Part shown: one piece after another, positions 7,734-14,220 of the stretch
Numbering within the stretch: position 1 is the first letter of the stretch
Layout of the letters: every line of letters starts with the position of its first letter
DNA from: Deltaproteobacteria bacterium
GTDB taxonomy: Bacteria > Myxococcota_A > Polyangia > GCA-2747355
NCBI GenBank assembly: GCA_020633415.1
Contig: JACKDQ010000025.1
Location: 1-14,220, forward strand
Length of the DNA: 14,220 nt
Direction: 5' to 3'
Translations under genes and position numbers: made by a program
The notes under the pieces: generated by a model
Seen by the model: only the letters and a program-made list of their open reading frames with translations
Told to the model about the DNA's origin: nothing
Database searches by the model: none

Positions 7734-9016
7734 GGCGTCTCCTGCTCGACCAACGCGACCCCGGATGCATTCAGCTCGGCCAACAGCGGCCGGTAGAGTT
7801 GCGGGCTGAGCGGCAACTGCACGCCCACCGCGTGGTAAGCCTGCTCTAGCACGAGTCGCGCGGCGATCGCTACCGGCAAGCCGACCGTGCGCGCCATCGC
7901 CGACGCCCGCTGATCGCCACGCGCGACCAAGGTCGAGGTCAGACCGCGGGTAGCCTTGCCATCACCGATGCGAAACAGGTGCTGCATGACCACCAGATCG
8001 GACTGCCCCGGGGAAAAAGCCAGCCGTGCGGCCATCCGCGCAGCGAGCGCGGCGATCACCCGCTGTCCCTGTAGTCCCACACACGGCTCAGCAGCAAGCA
8101 GGCCCAAGAAGTCGAGCCGCTCAACGATCGCCGGGGCCAACTGGGCGCGCAGGCTGCCGAGATCGCGACCCGCACACCGCTCGAGGACAGTGGCCCAATT
8201 GTCGGCCTCAGCGAGGCGATCGCTCAGCAGACCGAGGTCGCGCAGCGCATCGATGCTCTCGCCCCAACCCGGCCAGCGCAGCGTAGCGCGCAGCACCGTC
8301 TCGGCCGAGGTCAGCCCATAGAGCGAGCGATAGGGCAACGAGTCGCGATTGGGATAGGCCTCGAAGGTCATGCCCTCAACGGTCAACGGCTCGAGCTCGC
8401 TGAAGACTTGCTCGCAGGGGCGCTCGACGATTTCCCCGTCGCGCATGAAGCGAGCGGCGTTTTTCGAGGCTTGCAGCACGCCCAGCGGACTCCAGGAAAA
8501 TTTGTAGCCCCACGGGTTATCGTTGGACTCCGGTGCGGGCAGACCGCCGCAGTAAGAGCGAAAGGAGAGCACCGTCTCGCCGCGCGCTTTGGCTTGATCG
8601 ATCACCGCCATCGTCGACATATGATCGATTCCCGGATCGAGACCAACCTCGCCAAGGATCAGCACGTTGCGCTGACGAGCACGGCTGTCCCGCGCGCGCA
8701 TCTCCTCGCTGATGTAGGAGGCATTGATCAGCGACCGTTGCTGTTCGATACAGAGGTCAGCCACCGAGGTGTGCATCTGGGCCGGCAACAAGCTGATCGT
8801 TAAGGCGTGTTCGGCGATCAACTGGCCCAGCGCGTCGACATCCGCTGCATCGAGCTCGACGATCTTGGTCTGCCCTTGGGCGGCACCGCCGACCAGCGCT
8901 TCCGCGCGTCGCGCGTCGTCGGTGGCGATCGTTAACGGCGCACCCCAGGCGAGCAGGTAATCGATCGCCGGCCCGGCGACCAACCCCGATCCGAGCATCA
9001 GAACACGATTATCCAC
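7730..9016 (-). CDS. Saccharopine dehydrogenase, glutamate-forming (AASS C-terminal half)
   Basis: A 428-residue NAD(P)-dependent enzyme that splits saccharopine into glutamate and 2-aminoadipate 6-semialdehyde. The Rossmann start is VLMLGSGLVAGP (about 5-16). ISLLPA (74-79), GEVGLDPGIDHM (122-133) and SYCGGLPAPESNDNPWG (154-170), followed by YKFSWSP, closely match what I recall of the C-terminal domain of animal/plant aminoadipic semialdehyde synthase and yeast Lys9. TVGLPVAIAARLVL near the end is also conserved. The GTG start at 9016 is used because it includes the first beta strand; AAGGAT lies eight bases upstream. It follows the ketoglutarate reductase gene after 61 bp and overlaps the kinase gene. 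Lysine degradation is the more likely direction, but the reaction is reversible and biosynthesis by the aminoadipate route is not excluded by sequence alone. Confidence 0.92.
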   Translation of the reverse strand: MDNRVLMLGSGLVAGPAIDYLLAWGAPLTIATDDARRAEALVGGAAQGQTKIVELDAADVDALGQLIAEHALTISLLPAQMHTSVADLCIEQQRSLINASYISEEMRARDSRARQRNVLILGEVGLDPGIDHMSTMAVIDQAKARGETVLSFRSYCGGLPAPESNDNPWGYKFSWSPLGVLQASKNAARFMRDGEIVERPCEQVFSELEPLTVEGMTFEAYPNRDSLPYRSLYGLTSAETVLRATLRWPGWGESIDALRDLGLLSDRLAEADNWATVLERCAGRDLGSLRAQLAPAIVERLDFLGLLAAEPCVGLQGQRVIAALAARMAARLAFSPGQSDLVVMQHLFRIGDGKATRGLTSTLVARGDQRASAMARTVGLPVAIAARLVLEQAYHAVGVQLPLSPQLYRPLLAELNASGVALVEQETP

Positions 9017-9044
9017 GGCTGATCATCCTTTCCACGCCGATCCC

Positions 9045-9065
9045 GGCGAAGCGCGTCGCTCCGCC
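9045..9065 (-). other. Intercistronic hairpin between LKR and SDH genes
   Basis: Eight base pairs with one mismatch around a three-base loop (GGCG-x-AGCG against CGCT-x-CGCC) lie in the only sizeable gap of the operon. No T-run follows. It may stabilise or partly end the mRNA; the role is inferred. Confidence 0.35.
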
Positions 9066-9077
9066 CGGCAAGCAGCA

Positions 9078-10376
9078 CTAGAGGTGCTGTTCGAGATAGA
9101 GATAGCTGGGGGTCAGCTCGCCGCGGTAGACGATCAGTGCGCGCAAAAGCGGCGCCGGAAGGTCGATACGCTCGAGCGGCACGCTAAAGTCAGCCTCGGC
9201 AAGCGGTGCAACAAAGGGCAACAGCGCGCGACCGAAGGCCTCGGAAGCTTCTCGGGGAAACTCGGTCGGCAAGTTGTAGATCGCTAGGATCGCCGGGCCC
9301 TGGCCGACGACGCCGTCAACCGCCCCGCGGGTCTCGATGTCGTAAACATAAACCGGCTGCTTTTGCGTCGTGACCCGCACCGTAGCCTCGATCGCGCCGC
9401 CAATGTCGCATGAGATGTCGCCGATCACCTTGAGCCGAACCGGCTTGCTCGGATCATCGTAGAGCTGGCACAGCCCTTCGATGGTGACCAAACGCGGATA
9501 GCGCTGATCCCAATAGATGCAGTTGCAGAGCACGTTGAGATACGGCAGGTAACGCTCGAAAACACCGCGGTAGCGACCGGGGCGCTTGTAATAGTGCTGC
9601 AGGTCGAAGGTATGGGGATCGGGCAAGCCCAGTCGCCGCTCGACCATGTCGCGCTCGCGAAAGGTCACACGATAGATGCCGTTGCCCTTCGGCAATTCGG
9701 CGAGTTCACGCGGCTCGAGGGTCAGTGCGCCCAGCGCGTCGAGCACCTTGTGAGCGCCGCGCGCAGCGTTACCGTCGCCAGCAATACCGATCACCAGAGG
9801 GGTCAGCTCACTCGGCAAATCCGCTTGCTCGAGCTCGGCACCCACCCGAGCAACATCATCGAGCGCGCTCTGCACGCTACTGTAATCGAGCGCGGTTTGC
9901 AGCGTGGACAACGGCGAAGCGATTCCCTCAGCGTCAAGCCGACGACCGAGGGCCCACAACGTGTCGACCATGCCGGCCACGCCAGCGTAGTGGCCGAAAA
10001 AGACCAAGCGCCGCCCCATCTCATCGGTGATCCGCTCGAAGTCAAACAGCGTGCAGCGTCGCTCCATCAGGTGCTGGAGCATCGGCATGTTCTTCGGTTG
10101 GCCTTTGATCGTGTGCGAAAAAAAGGCGTGCACCTTTTCTTCGAGCAGTCGATCGGCAGGCAACTCCTTAAGGCCAAAGATCACGCCGGCGTCCTCAAGG
10201 GTGGCCTCGAGACGCGCACCGTTTTTGACATACTCTTGATCGGCGAACACCCGCTGGTCCGACGGCTGGACCAGCACATCGATCGCACTCGGCAGCTGTT
10301 TCAGATCGGCGGGCGAAAGCGGCGCGCGCCGCTCACTGGGCAACCATTCGCGACGAACAGCAATCGGCAGAGGCAT
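9078..10376 (-). CDS. Lysine-ketoglutarate reductase (AASS N-terminal half)
   Basis: A 432-residue cytoplasmic oxidoreductase that condenses lysine with 2-oxoglutarate to saccharopine. ERRAPLSPADLK (15-26), VLVQPSDQR (34-42), FSHTIKGQPKNM (86-97), the FGHYAGVAGM stretch (127-136) and NCIYWDQRYPRLVT follow the N-terminal domain of eukaryotic aminoadipic semialdehyde synthase. Lys70 (GLKELP) and His88 (FSHTIK) fall where yeast Lys1 has its catalytic Lys and His. The nucleotide-binding loop is GIAGDGNAARGA at about 197-208. GDISCDIGGAIE is also conserved. The ATG lies three bases after the SspB-like gene's stop, with only a weak Shine-Dalgarno, so coupling is likely. The next gene encodes the partner enzyme as a separate protein, whereas animals and plants fuse the two. 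Confidence 0.92.
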   Translation of the reverse strand: MPLPIAVRREWLPSERRAPLSPADLKQLPSAIDVLVQPSDQRVFADQEYVKNGARLEATLEDAGVIFGLKELPADRLLEEKVHAFFSHTIKGQPKNMPMLQHLMERRCTLFDFERITDEMGRRLVFFGHYAGVAGMVDTLWALGRRLDAEGIASPLSTLQTALDYSSVQSALDDVARVGAELEQADLPSELTPLVIGIAGDGNAARGAHKVLDALGALTLEPRELAELPKGNGIYRVTFRERDMVERRLGLPDPHTFDLQHYYKRPGRYRGVFERYLPYLNVLCNCIYWDQRYPRLVTIEGLCQLYDDPSKPVRLKVIGDISCDIGGAIEATVRVTTQKQPVYVYDIETRGAVDGVVGQGPAILAIYNLPTEFPREASEAFGRALLPFVAPLAEADFSVPLERIDLPAPLLRALIVYRGELTPSYLYLEQHL

Positions 10377-10379
10377 CTG

Positions 10380-10769
10380 CTACACCAGTCGGAGGTCGGG
10401 TTTCTTTTTGCGCTCCGCCGGGTGCTCGCCCAGCGTTTCGTCCACACTCGACGTCGGTTGAGGGGAAATCCAAACGATGTGCTCATCGCCCACCGATACT
10501 TGCATCAACGCCGCCCAGGGTAAGAGGCAAAACACAGAGCCTTGTTCGAAGGACAGCGTGCCAGAGATACCATGCTCGTCGATCTTCAGGTCGGGCACAG
10601 GCAGCGGCAATCGCCAGCCGATATGCAACGGCACGGGCTGTCCCTCGTCGATCAGCCGCTGCGGCAGCTTGACGCCGGCGTGTAACGGATTGACGACAAG
10701 TAAGACGTAGTCCAGATCCTCAAGCAAGTGTTGGAGTGCCGTGCGTTTGAGCTGTGCGATCGGTCCCAC
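10380..10769 (-). CDS. sspB: SspB-like ClpXP adaptor protein
   Basis: A 129-residue protein similar to stringent starvation protein B, which tethers ssrA-tagged and other substrates to the ClpXP protease. Residues about 10-92 follow the SspB pattern: a short helix (LKRTALQHLLEDL), then VLLVVNPLHAGVKLPQ, DEGQPVPLHIG, GISGTLSFEQG and VFCLLPWAALMQV. A Pro/Ser/Glu-rich flexible stretch (103-120) leads to the end KKKPDLRLV, which resembles the SspB tail that docks on ClpX (E. coli RPALRVVK). The GTG at 10769 is preferred to the ATG at 10790 because GGAGGAG precedes it and the ATG lies inside thyX without a ribosome site. It sits four bases after thyX and three before the reductase gene. The match is by recalled pattern, so the family call is good but not certain. 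Confidence 0.75.
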   Translation of the reverse strand: MGPIAQLKRTALQHLLEDLDYVLLVVNPLHAGVKLPQRLIDEGQPVPLHIGWRLPLPVPDLKIDEHGISGTLSFEQGSVFCLLPWAALMQVSVGDEHIVWISPQPTSSVDETLGEHPAERKKKPDLRLV

Positions 10770-10773
10770 GTCC

Positions 10774-11646
10774 CTACTCCTCCAGATCATCTTCTGGCGT
10801 CCCTAACTGACCTAGCGCGCTTTCGCCGTGAAGCTTCTTGAGCAACTCCGCTTTAGCGCGCCCCTTAAGCGGCATCGGCTTGCCGTCGAGCATCTCGCGC
10901 ACCGCCAAGACTTCACTGCGTCCCAGACGCACCGCGCCGAGAATGTGCTCTTCGAAGGCATCGTAGGCGATTGGTGCAACGGCCTTGGCCGCTTGCGCCA
11001 TCGCCTCAGCGTAGCGGCGAATCTCGAGCTGCGCGTGGTCATCCATCCGCAGGCGCAGAAAATGAAACAAGTTGTGCAGGTCGATCTGCCAATACCACTC
11101 GGTATACATCGACAGCGGCAGATTAACGCGCGCCAATTCGCGGGCGACATTGTCGTCGATCAGCTCGCGGTAGCTCGCGTACACGGCCTGCTGGTCGCGC
11201 TTGAGCAACTCGAGCACTTTGGCTTGAAGCGCCTCGGGCACATCTTCGGTCGAGCGTCCTTGCTTGTTGTCTTCGCTCTGAAAGCGAATGTCCTCGGGCG
11301 CCGGCAGGTAAAACTCGTCGGCCATTACACTATAGCGACCGGAAATCTCGTTGAGCCGCGCAGTGCGATGGCGGATCCATTGGCGCGCCACGAAGATCGG
11401 CATTTTGCAGTGGAAGGTGAGGATCACCTGCTCGAACGGCGAGGTGTGCAGATTGCGCATCAGGTAGTTGATCAGGCCGCGATCTCTACGCACGCTCTTC
11501 GTGCCGCTGCCATAGGAAACGCGTGCGGATTGAACGATCCGCTGATCGCCACCCATGTAGTCCACCAGACGCACGAAGCCGTGGTCGAGGACCTTGATCT
11601 CTTTGTCGAGTAGCGCTTCGGCTGCCTCTACAACGCTGTGAGCCAT
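10774..11646 (-). CDS. thyX: FAD-dependent thymidylate synthase ThyX
   Basis: A 290-residue cytoplasmic flavoenzyme that methylates dUMP to dTMP using methylene-tetrahydrofolate and NADPH. The ThyX motif RHR-x7-S is present as RHRTARLNEIS at residues 92-102, followed by GRYS. HTSPFEQ (67-73), ARQWIRHR (87-94), the ARVNLPLSMYTEWYW stretch (172-186) and the FLRLRMDDHAQLEIR stretch (196-210) are all conserved. The C-terminal 50 residues are a more variable charged extension. AGGAGG lies four bases before the ATG, and an extended -10 promoter is just upstream. It is the first gene of a minus-strand operon continuing through the adaptor, both saccharopine enzymes and the deoxynucleoside kinase. 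No thyA is in the window. Confidence 0.97.
   Translation of the reverse strand: MAHSVVEAAEALLDKEIKVLDHGFVRLVDYMGGDQRIVQSARVSYGSGTKSVRRDRGLINYLMRNLHTSPFEQVILTFHCKMPIFVARQWIRHRTARLNEISGRYSVMADEFYLPAPEDIRFQSEDNKQGRSTEDVPEALQAKVLELLKRDQQAVYASYRELIDDNVARELARVNLPLSMYTEWYWQIDLHNLFHFLRLRMDDHAQLEIRRYAEAMAQAAKAVAPIAYDAFEEHILGAVRLGRSEVLAVREMLDGKPMPLKGRAKAELLKKLHGESALGQLGTPEDDLEE
10777..10783 (-). promoter_or_regulatory. Shine-Dalgarno inside the end of thyX
   Basis: GGAGGAG, formed by the last two Glu codons of thyX and the base before them, lies seven bases before the GTG at 10769. It decides the GTG start of the SspB-like gene and suggests coupled translation. Confidence 0.65.
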
Positions 11647-11667
11647 CGTGCCTCCTGCGAAGGCGCG

Positions 11668-11696
11668 AGCATATCACGTCAAGACGGCGATGTCGG
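11668..11696 (-). promoter_or_regulatory. Probable extended -10 sigma70-type promoter of the thyX operon
   Basis: On the minus strand CCGACA (11696-11691) is 17 bases from TATGCT (11673-11668), which is preceded by TGA, giving an extended -10 TGnTATGCT. A start near 11661 would leave a leader of about 15 nt carrying the AGGAGG site (11656-11651). Box scores are four of six each. Confidence 0.45.
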
Positions 11697-11713
11697 CTGC
11701 TTTGGCCGGACGG

Positions 11714-12811
11714 TTAACGTCGCGGCGAGAGGTCGACGCCCTCGGGCAGGGCTTTGAGATAAACGTCGCGCTTGGGGTAAGGGATCTCGATGGCCGCCGC
11801 AGCAAACGCTTTGTAGATCGCGATGTTGAGCTGGTTAATCACCTCTTCGCGTTGATGCGGCTGATCGAGCCAGACCAATAGCTCGAAGTCGAGACCCGAA
11901 TCACCAAACGCGGTCAAGCGCACGCGTGGTGCCGGTTCGCTACAAATGGTCGGGCTGGTATCGACGCAAGAGAGCATCGCCTCGCGCACGCGGTCGACGT
12001 CGCTGCCATAGGCAACCGAGACCTTGGCTTTGATGCGCATCTTATCGGGACCGGCGGTCTCATTGACGATCGTCGAGTTGGCGATCAGTGAGTTGGGCAC
12101 CGTGATCTCGATGTCGTCGAGGGTATGAATGCGCGTCGAGCGAATGCCGATGTCGATCACGCGACCACGCAAGTTGCCGTCGAGCACGATGAAGTCGCCG
12201 AGCTTGTAGGGCGCATCGGCAAGAATGAAAATGCCAGCGAACAGGTTGCCCAGCGTATCTTTGGCAGCCAAACCAAGTACGATTCCCAGGATACCCGCCG
12301 AGGCTAGCCAGCCCGAGGCGTTGATCTCCCAGGCGACGAGCAGAAGGTAAATGCCGAGACCGACAGCGACCAGCTTGAGCGCGATATCGAAAACCGGCAG
12401 CGTACGCGGTTGAACCAGGCCGGCACCTTGCTTGCGCCGCGAAAGCGACTCGAGCAGCACGCGGCTGACGCGAATCGCGGCGATGGTGAAGATCGCGACC
12501 GCCACCGTTTGCAGCGTTGCCACGATCCGGCGATGGGCCGCCACCGAAAGGTGCCAATGCGCCGAGGGGCGGGCGAGAATCGCTGCAGCCCAGGCCAAGC
12601 CGGCAAGGATCACCCCCTGAAAGACCGGTCGGCGCAGCAAGCCGATCACCTGATCATCGACGGGGGTCTGCGTGCGCCGCGCCCAGGCGAGCAGCGTTCG
12701 ACGAATCAGCAATTCGACAAACAGCGCACAGACCAGCGATGCGGCAACCGCCGCCGGTGCGGCGACATAGGGCAGCTGCAGCAGCTGGCTCAATCGTTCC
12801 AAAGCAGACAT
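11714..12811 (-). CDS. MscS-family mechanosensitive ion channel
   Basis: A 365-residue inner-membrane channel that releases solutes under hypo-osmotic shock. About four N-terminal helices (15-37, 62-80, 97-120, 139-161) precede the pore helix region GWLASAGILGIVLGLAAKDT and following residues (167-196). The soluble beta domain follows with LGDFIVLDG, GRVIDIGIRSTRI and the MscS signature ITVPNSLIANSTIVN (236-250). A C-terminal alpha/beta domain ends in IPYPKRDVYL. It is longer than E. coli MscS (286 residues) by two extra N-terminal helices, a common variant. It starts 12 nt after the TetR gene with no strong Shine-Dalgarno, so the two are probably co-transcribed. Confidence 0.93.
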   Translation of the reverse strand: MSALERLSQLLQLPYVAAPAAVAASLVCALFVELLIRRTLLAWARRTQTPVDDQVIGLLRRPVFQGVILAGLAWAAAILARPSAHWHLSVAAHRRIVATLQTVAVAIFTIAAIRVSRVLLESLSRRKQGAGLVQPRTLPVFDIALKLVAVGLGIYLLLVAWEINASGWLASAGILGIVLGLAAKDTLGNLFAGIFILADAPYKLGDFIVLDGNLRGRVIDIGIRSTRIHTLDDIEITVPNSLIANSTIVNETAGPDKMRIKAKVSVAYGSDVDRVREAMLSCVDTSPTICSEPAPRVRLTAFGDSGLDFELLVWLDQPHQREEVINQLNIAIYKAFAAAAIEIPYPKRDVYLKALPEGVDLSPRR

Positions 12812-12823
12812 TGTTTCGAGCGA

Positions 12824-13432
12824 TCAGCCGCGACTTTTCCGACGCGGAACGCGCAGGTATCCCAAGACCGCGGCGACCACCTGCTCCCGGCAGTCCGCCT
12901 CGGCGAAATCGTCGAGACACTCTTCGACCATCCGCGCGCACAGCCCCTCGACCAGGTTGAACGCGGTGGTCGCCACCAGGCGCACATCACCAAGCTGTTT
13001 CTTCTGGATGTGTGGTGCGAGGTATGCAGCGGCGCGCTCGATGATCGCCTGCTCGGCCGGCCGACGGTTGCTGCGACGGGGCTCGGCGGTCAGCGCCCAC
13101 AGCATCCGATAGAGTGACAGGTTCTTGCGATAGAGCTGAAACACCAAGGCGACCACCGTCTCGGCGATCTGCGCCAAACCGCCTTGGATGTTGCCGAGGC
13201 GATCGAGCACCAGCCTGCCTTCCTCGGCGGCCAGCTCATCGGTCAGCGCCTGAGCGATCGATTGTTTATCCTCAAAGTACTCGTAAAGCGTGCCGACGCT
13301 CACCCCGGCGTCTTTGGCGATCCGATTGGTGTTAAACGCCGAGGGACCCTCTTCGAGCAGCAGGTTGCGCGCTGCCGCGAGAATCTCTGCAACCGTTCGC
13401 TGGGCACGAGCCTGCTTAGCAACACGAACCAT
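12824..13432 (-). CDS. TetR-family transcriptional regulator
   Basis: A 202-residue one-component repressor. The N-terminal DNA-binding domain (about 10-60) has the family helix-turn-helix IAKDAGVSVGTLYEYFEDKQ at 38-57. The C-terminal helical ligand-binding half is not recognisable as a named subfamily. The reading frame stays open upstream to 13666, but the ATG at 13432 gives the usual TetR length, begins directly before the DNA-binding domain and has AGAGGGGG just before it; the upstream part lacks domain character and runs into the neighbouring gene. The MscS gene follows 12 nt downstream, so the regulator may control itself and the channel. A weak promoter (TTGCTC, 18 bases, TACACT) could lie in the 125 bp upstream. 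The ligand is unknown. Confidence 0.92.
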   Translation of the reverse strand: MVRVAKQARAQRTVAEILAAARNLLLEEGPSAFNTNRIAKDAGVSVGTLYEYFEDKQSIAQALTDELAAEEGRLVLDRLGNIQGGLAQIAETVVALVFQLYRKNLSLYRMLWALTAEPRRSNRRPAEQAIIERAAAYLAPHIQKKQLGDVRLVATTAFNLVEGLCARMVEECLDDFAEADCREQVVAAVLGYLRVPRRKSRG

Positions 13433-13557
13433 TGGCCCCCTCTTGATCTGGCGGCAGTGTATGTCGAGGGTCGCCAGCTGAGCAAGGTCGGGCCCAAATC
13501 CGGGTCTCGTTGGCGCTGGAAGGCAAGGCAAGTAGCGCGCTGTACGGTACGCTGCGA

Positions 13558-14073
13558 CTAGAGACAGTCGGGCAGGTCCTTGACCAGCTCGAACAGCCCC
13601 TCCGGCGTCAGTCGCGAGATGCCCTCTTGGGTGAGCTGGGACGCGTTTAGCACCCCCGTGAGGCAATTGTTAACTTGGTCCTTGGTTTCCTGGGTCAGAT
13701 AGTAGCACTGCGAAACGCCGCTGTCGGCGCAGGCGCCGCTGCAGATCGTCTTTTCAGCGATGCAGGCGCCTTTTTCCATGCCCAACGGCGCGGTACTCGC
13801 GGACAAGATCGCCGAGACGACGCCTTCGTTCTCGCAATAGTCGCGAACCGTCGAGATGCGCTGCTTGATTTTCGACCATGTGGAGTACCACTCTGTACCG
13901 GCACTGTAGACCAGGCCCCAGCCCGTGATACAAAGCTCGCACTTCCAAGCGGCCTTGCGCTCAGCGCAACTGGTCAATTCGGCCTTGCCGCCCGCACCGG
14001 TTGTCGGCGCTTGTTCGACGGCACCGCAGGCGGCGAAAATTAGGCAAGTGGCGGCCACTGATTGTCTGAGCAT
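13558..14073 (-). CDS. Cys-rich lipoprotein of unknown function
   Basis: A 171-residue exported protein. The N-terminus MLRQSVAATCLIFAAC is a short signal peptide with a slightly unusual lipobox (FAAC), so Cys16 is probably lipidated. A short Ala/Gly/Thr spacer follows. The mature domain carries ten more cysteines (36, 45, 48, 80, 104, 111, 115, 123, 137, 170), including CELC and CSGAC, which suggests a disulfide-bonded extracytoplasmic domain. No family is recognised. A purine-rich run (seven G, then AAAAGA) just before the ATG serves as ribosome site. The gene is followed by 125 bp and then the TetR gene in the same direction; co-transcription is possible but unproven. Confidence 0.75.
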   Translation of the reverse strand: MLRQSVAATCLIFAACGAVEQAPTTGAGGKAELTSCAERKAAWKCELCITGWGLVYSAGTEWYSTWSKIKQRISTVRDYCENEGVVSAILSASTAPLGMEKGACIAEKTICSGACADSGVSQCYYLTQETKDQVNNCLTGVLNASQLTQEGISRLTPEGLFELVKDLPDCL

Positions 14074-14220
14074 CGTCTTTTCCCCCCCAATGCGAGAGCG
14101 AAGAGAGCAAGGCCCATACCAAGATAATGCACCCGTCTTTTCGCCGGACTACATCCGTCGCCGAGGCCGGCTGGCCCCGCTTTGATTTCGGCGCTCGCCA
14201 TCGCAGTTGCCGGTTGACGT

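Noticed and set aside
9594..10523. A 309-codon open frame on the plus strand
   Set aside because: It lies antisense to the clearly identified lysine-ketoglutarate reductase and the SspB-like gene. It shows no domain pattern, and long antisense frames are common in GC-rich genes.
10770..10790. ATG start at 10790 for the SspB-like protein
   Set aside because: It lies inside thyX with no Shine-Dalgarno, whereas GGAGGAG fits the GTG at 10769.
10828..11613. A 261-codon open frame on the plus strand
   Set aside because: Antisense to thyX, whose motifs are unambiguous; the plus-strand product has no recognisable feature.
11692..11711. Imperfect hairpin after the MscS gene as a terminator
   Set aside because: The stem has a bulge, no T-run follows, and it overlaps the probable -35 box of thyX.
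13433..13666. N-terminal extension of the TetR protein to the ATG at 13666
   Set aside because: The extra 78 residues have no domain character, overlap the neighbouring lipoprotein gene, and the ATG at 13432 has a better ribosome site and the normal family length.
14074..14220. Partial gene at the right edge
   Set aside because: Neither strand gives a supported reading frame or ribosome site here; it looks like an upstream intergenic region.

Overview
The window is GC-rich, densely coding bacterial DNA. No rRNA, tRNA, CRISPR array, integrase or transposase gene is visible. It carries several Cys-rich lipoproteins with Asp/Pro/Ala-rich spacers, a secreted beta-helix protein, and a split, animal-like saccharopine-pathway gene pair. 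This style is typical of Myxococcota and related predatory or soil delta-proteobacterial lineages. That placement is an inference from gene style, not a phylogenetic result.

Layout. (1) 101-1489 (+): a lipoprotein trypsin-like protease with two C-terminal eight-Cys modules. (2) 1640-3697 (+): an enlarged POT/PTR2 proton-coupled peptide transporter. It converges, across a 20-bp perfect palindrome, on (3) 3740-5520 (-): a small three-helix membrane protein overlapping by an ATGA junction a secreted right-handed beta-helix protein. (4) About 5535-6340 (+): a decayed lipoprotein gene made of tandem Cys modules, with its signal peptide lost, one frameshift, and its 3' end cut off by (5) a 100-bp element (6313-6412) with perfect 19-bp inverted ends. 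(6) 6418-6921 (-): a 12-Cys lipoprotein.

(7) 7059-11646 (-) is the metabolic core. It is a tight five-gene run: thyX (FAD-dependent thymidylate synthase), an SspB-like ClpXP adaptor, lysine-ketoglutarate reductase, saccharopine dehydrogenase and a deoxynucleoside kinase. A plausible extended -10 promoter lies just upstream of thyX. The two saccharopine enzymes together match the two halves of the eukaryotic bifunctional aminoadipic semialdehyde synthase. They would interconvert lysine plus 2-oxoglutarate with glutamate plus aminoadipate semialdehyde. ThyX and the kinase both supply deoxynucleotides. Co-transcription of lysine catabolism, dNTP supply and a proteolysis adaptor is the most unusual combination here.

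(8) 11714-13432 (-): a TetR-family regulator followed 12 nt later by an MscS-type mechanosensitive channel. (9) 13558-14073 (-): another Cys-rich lipoprotein. I do not see a defence or mobile system. The best candidates for something not yet described are the thyX-sspB-LKR-SDH-dNK operon, the decayed modular lipoprotein with its palindromic element, and the TetR-MscS pair.
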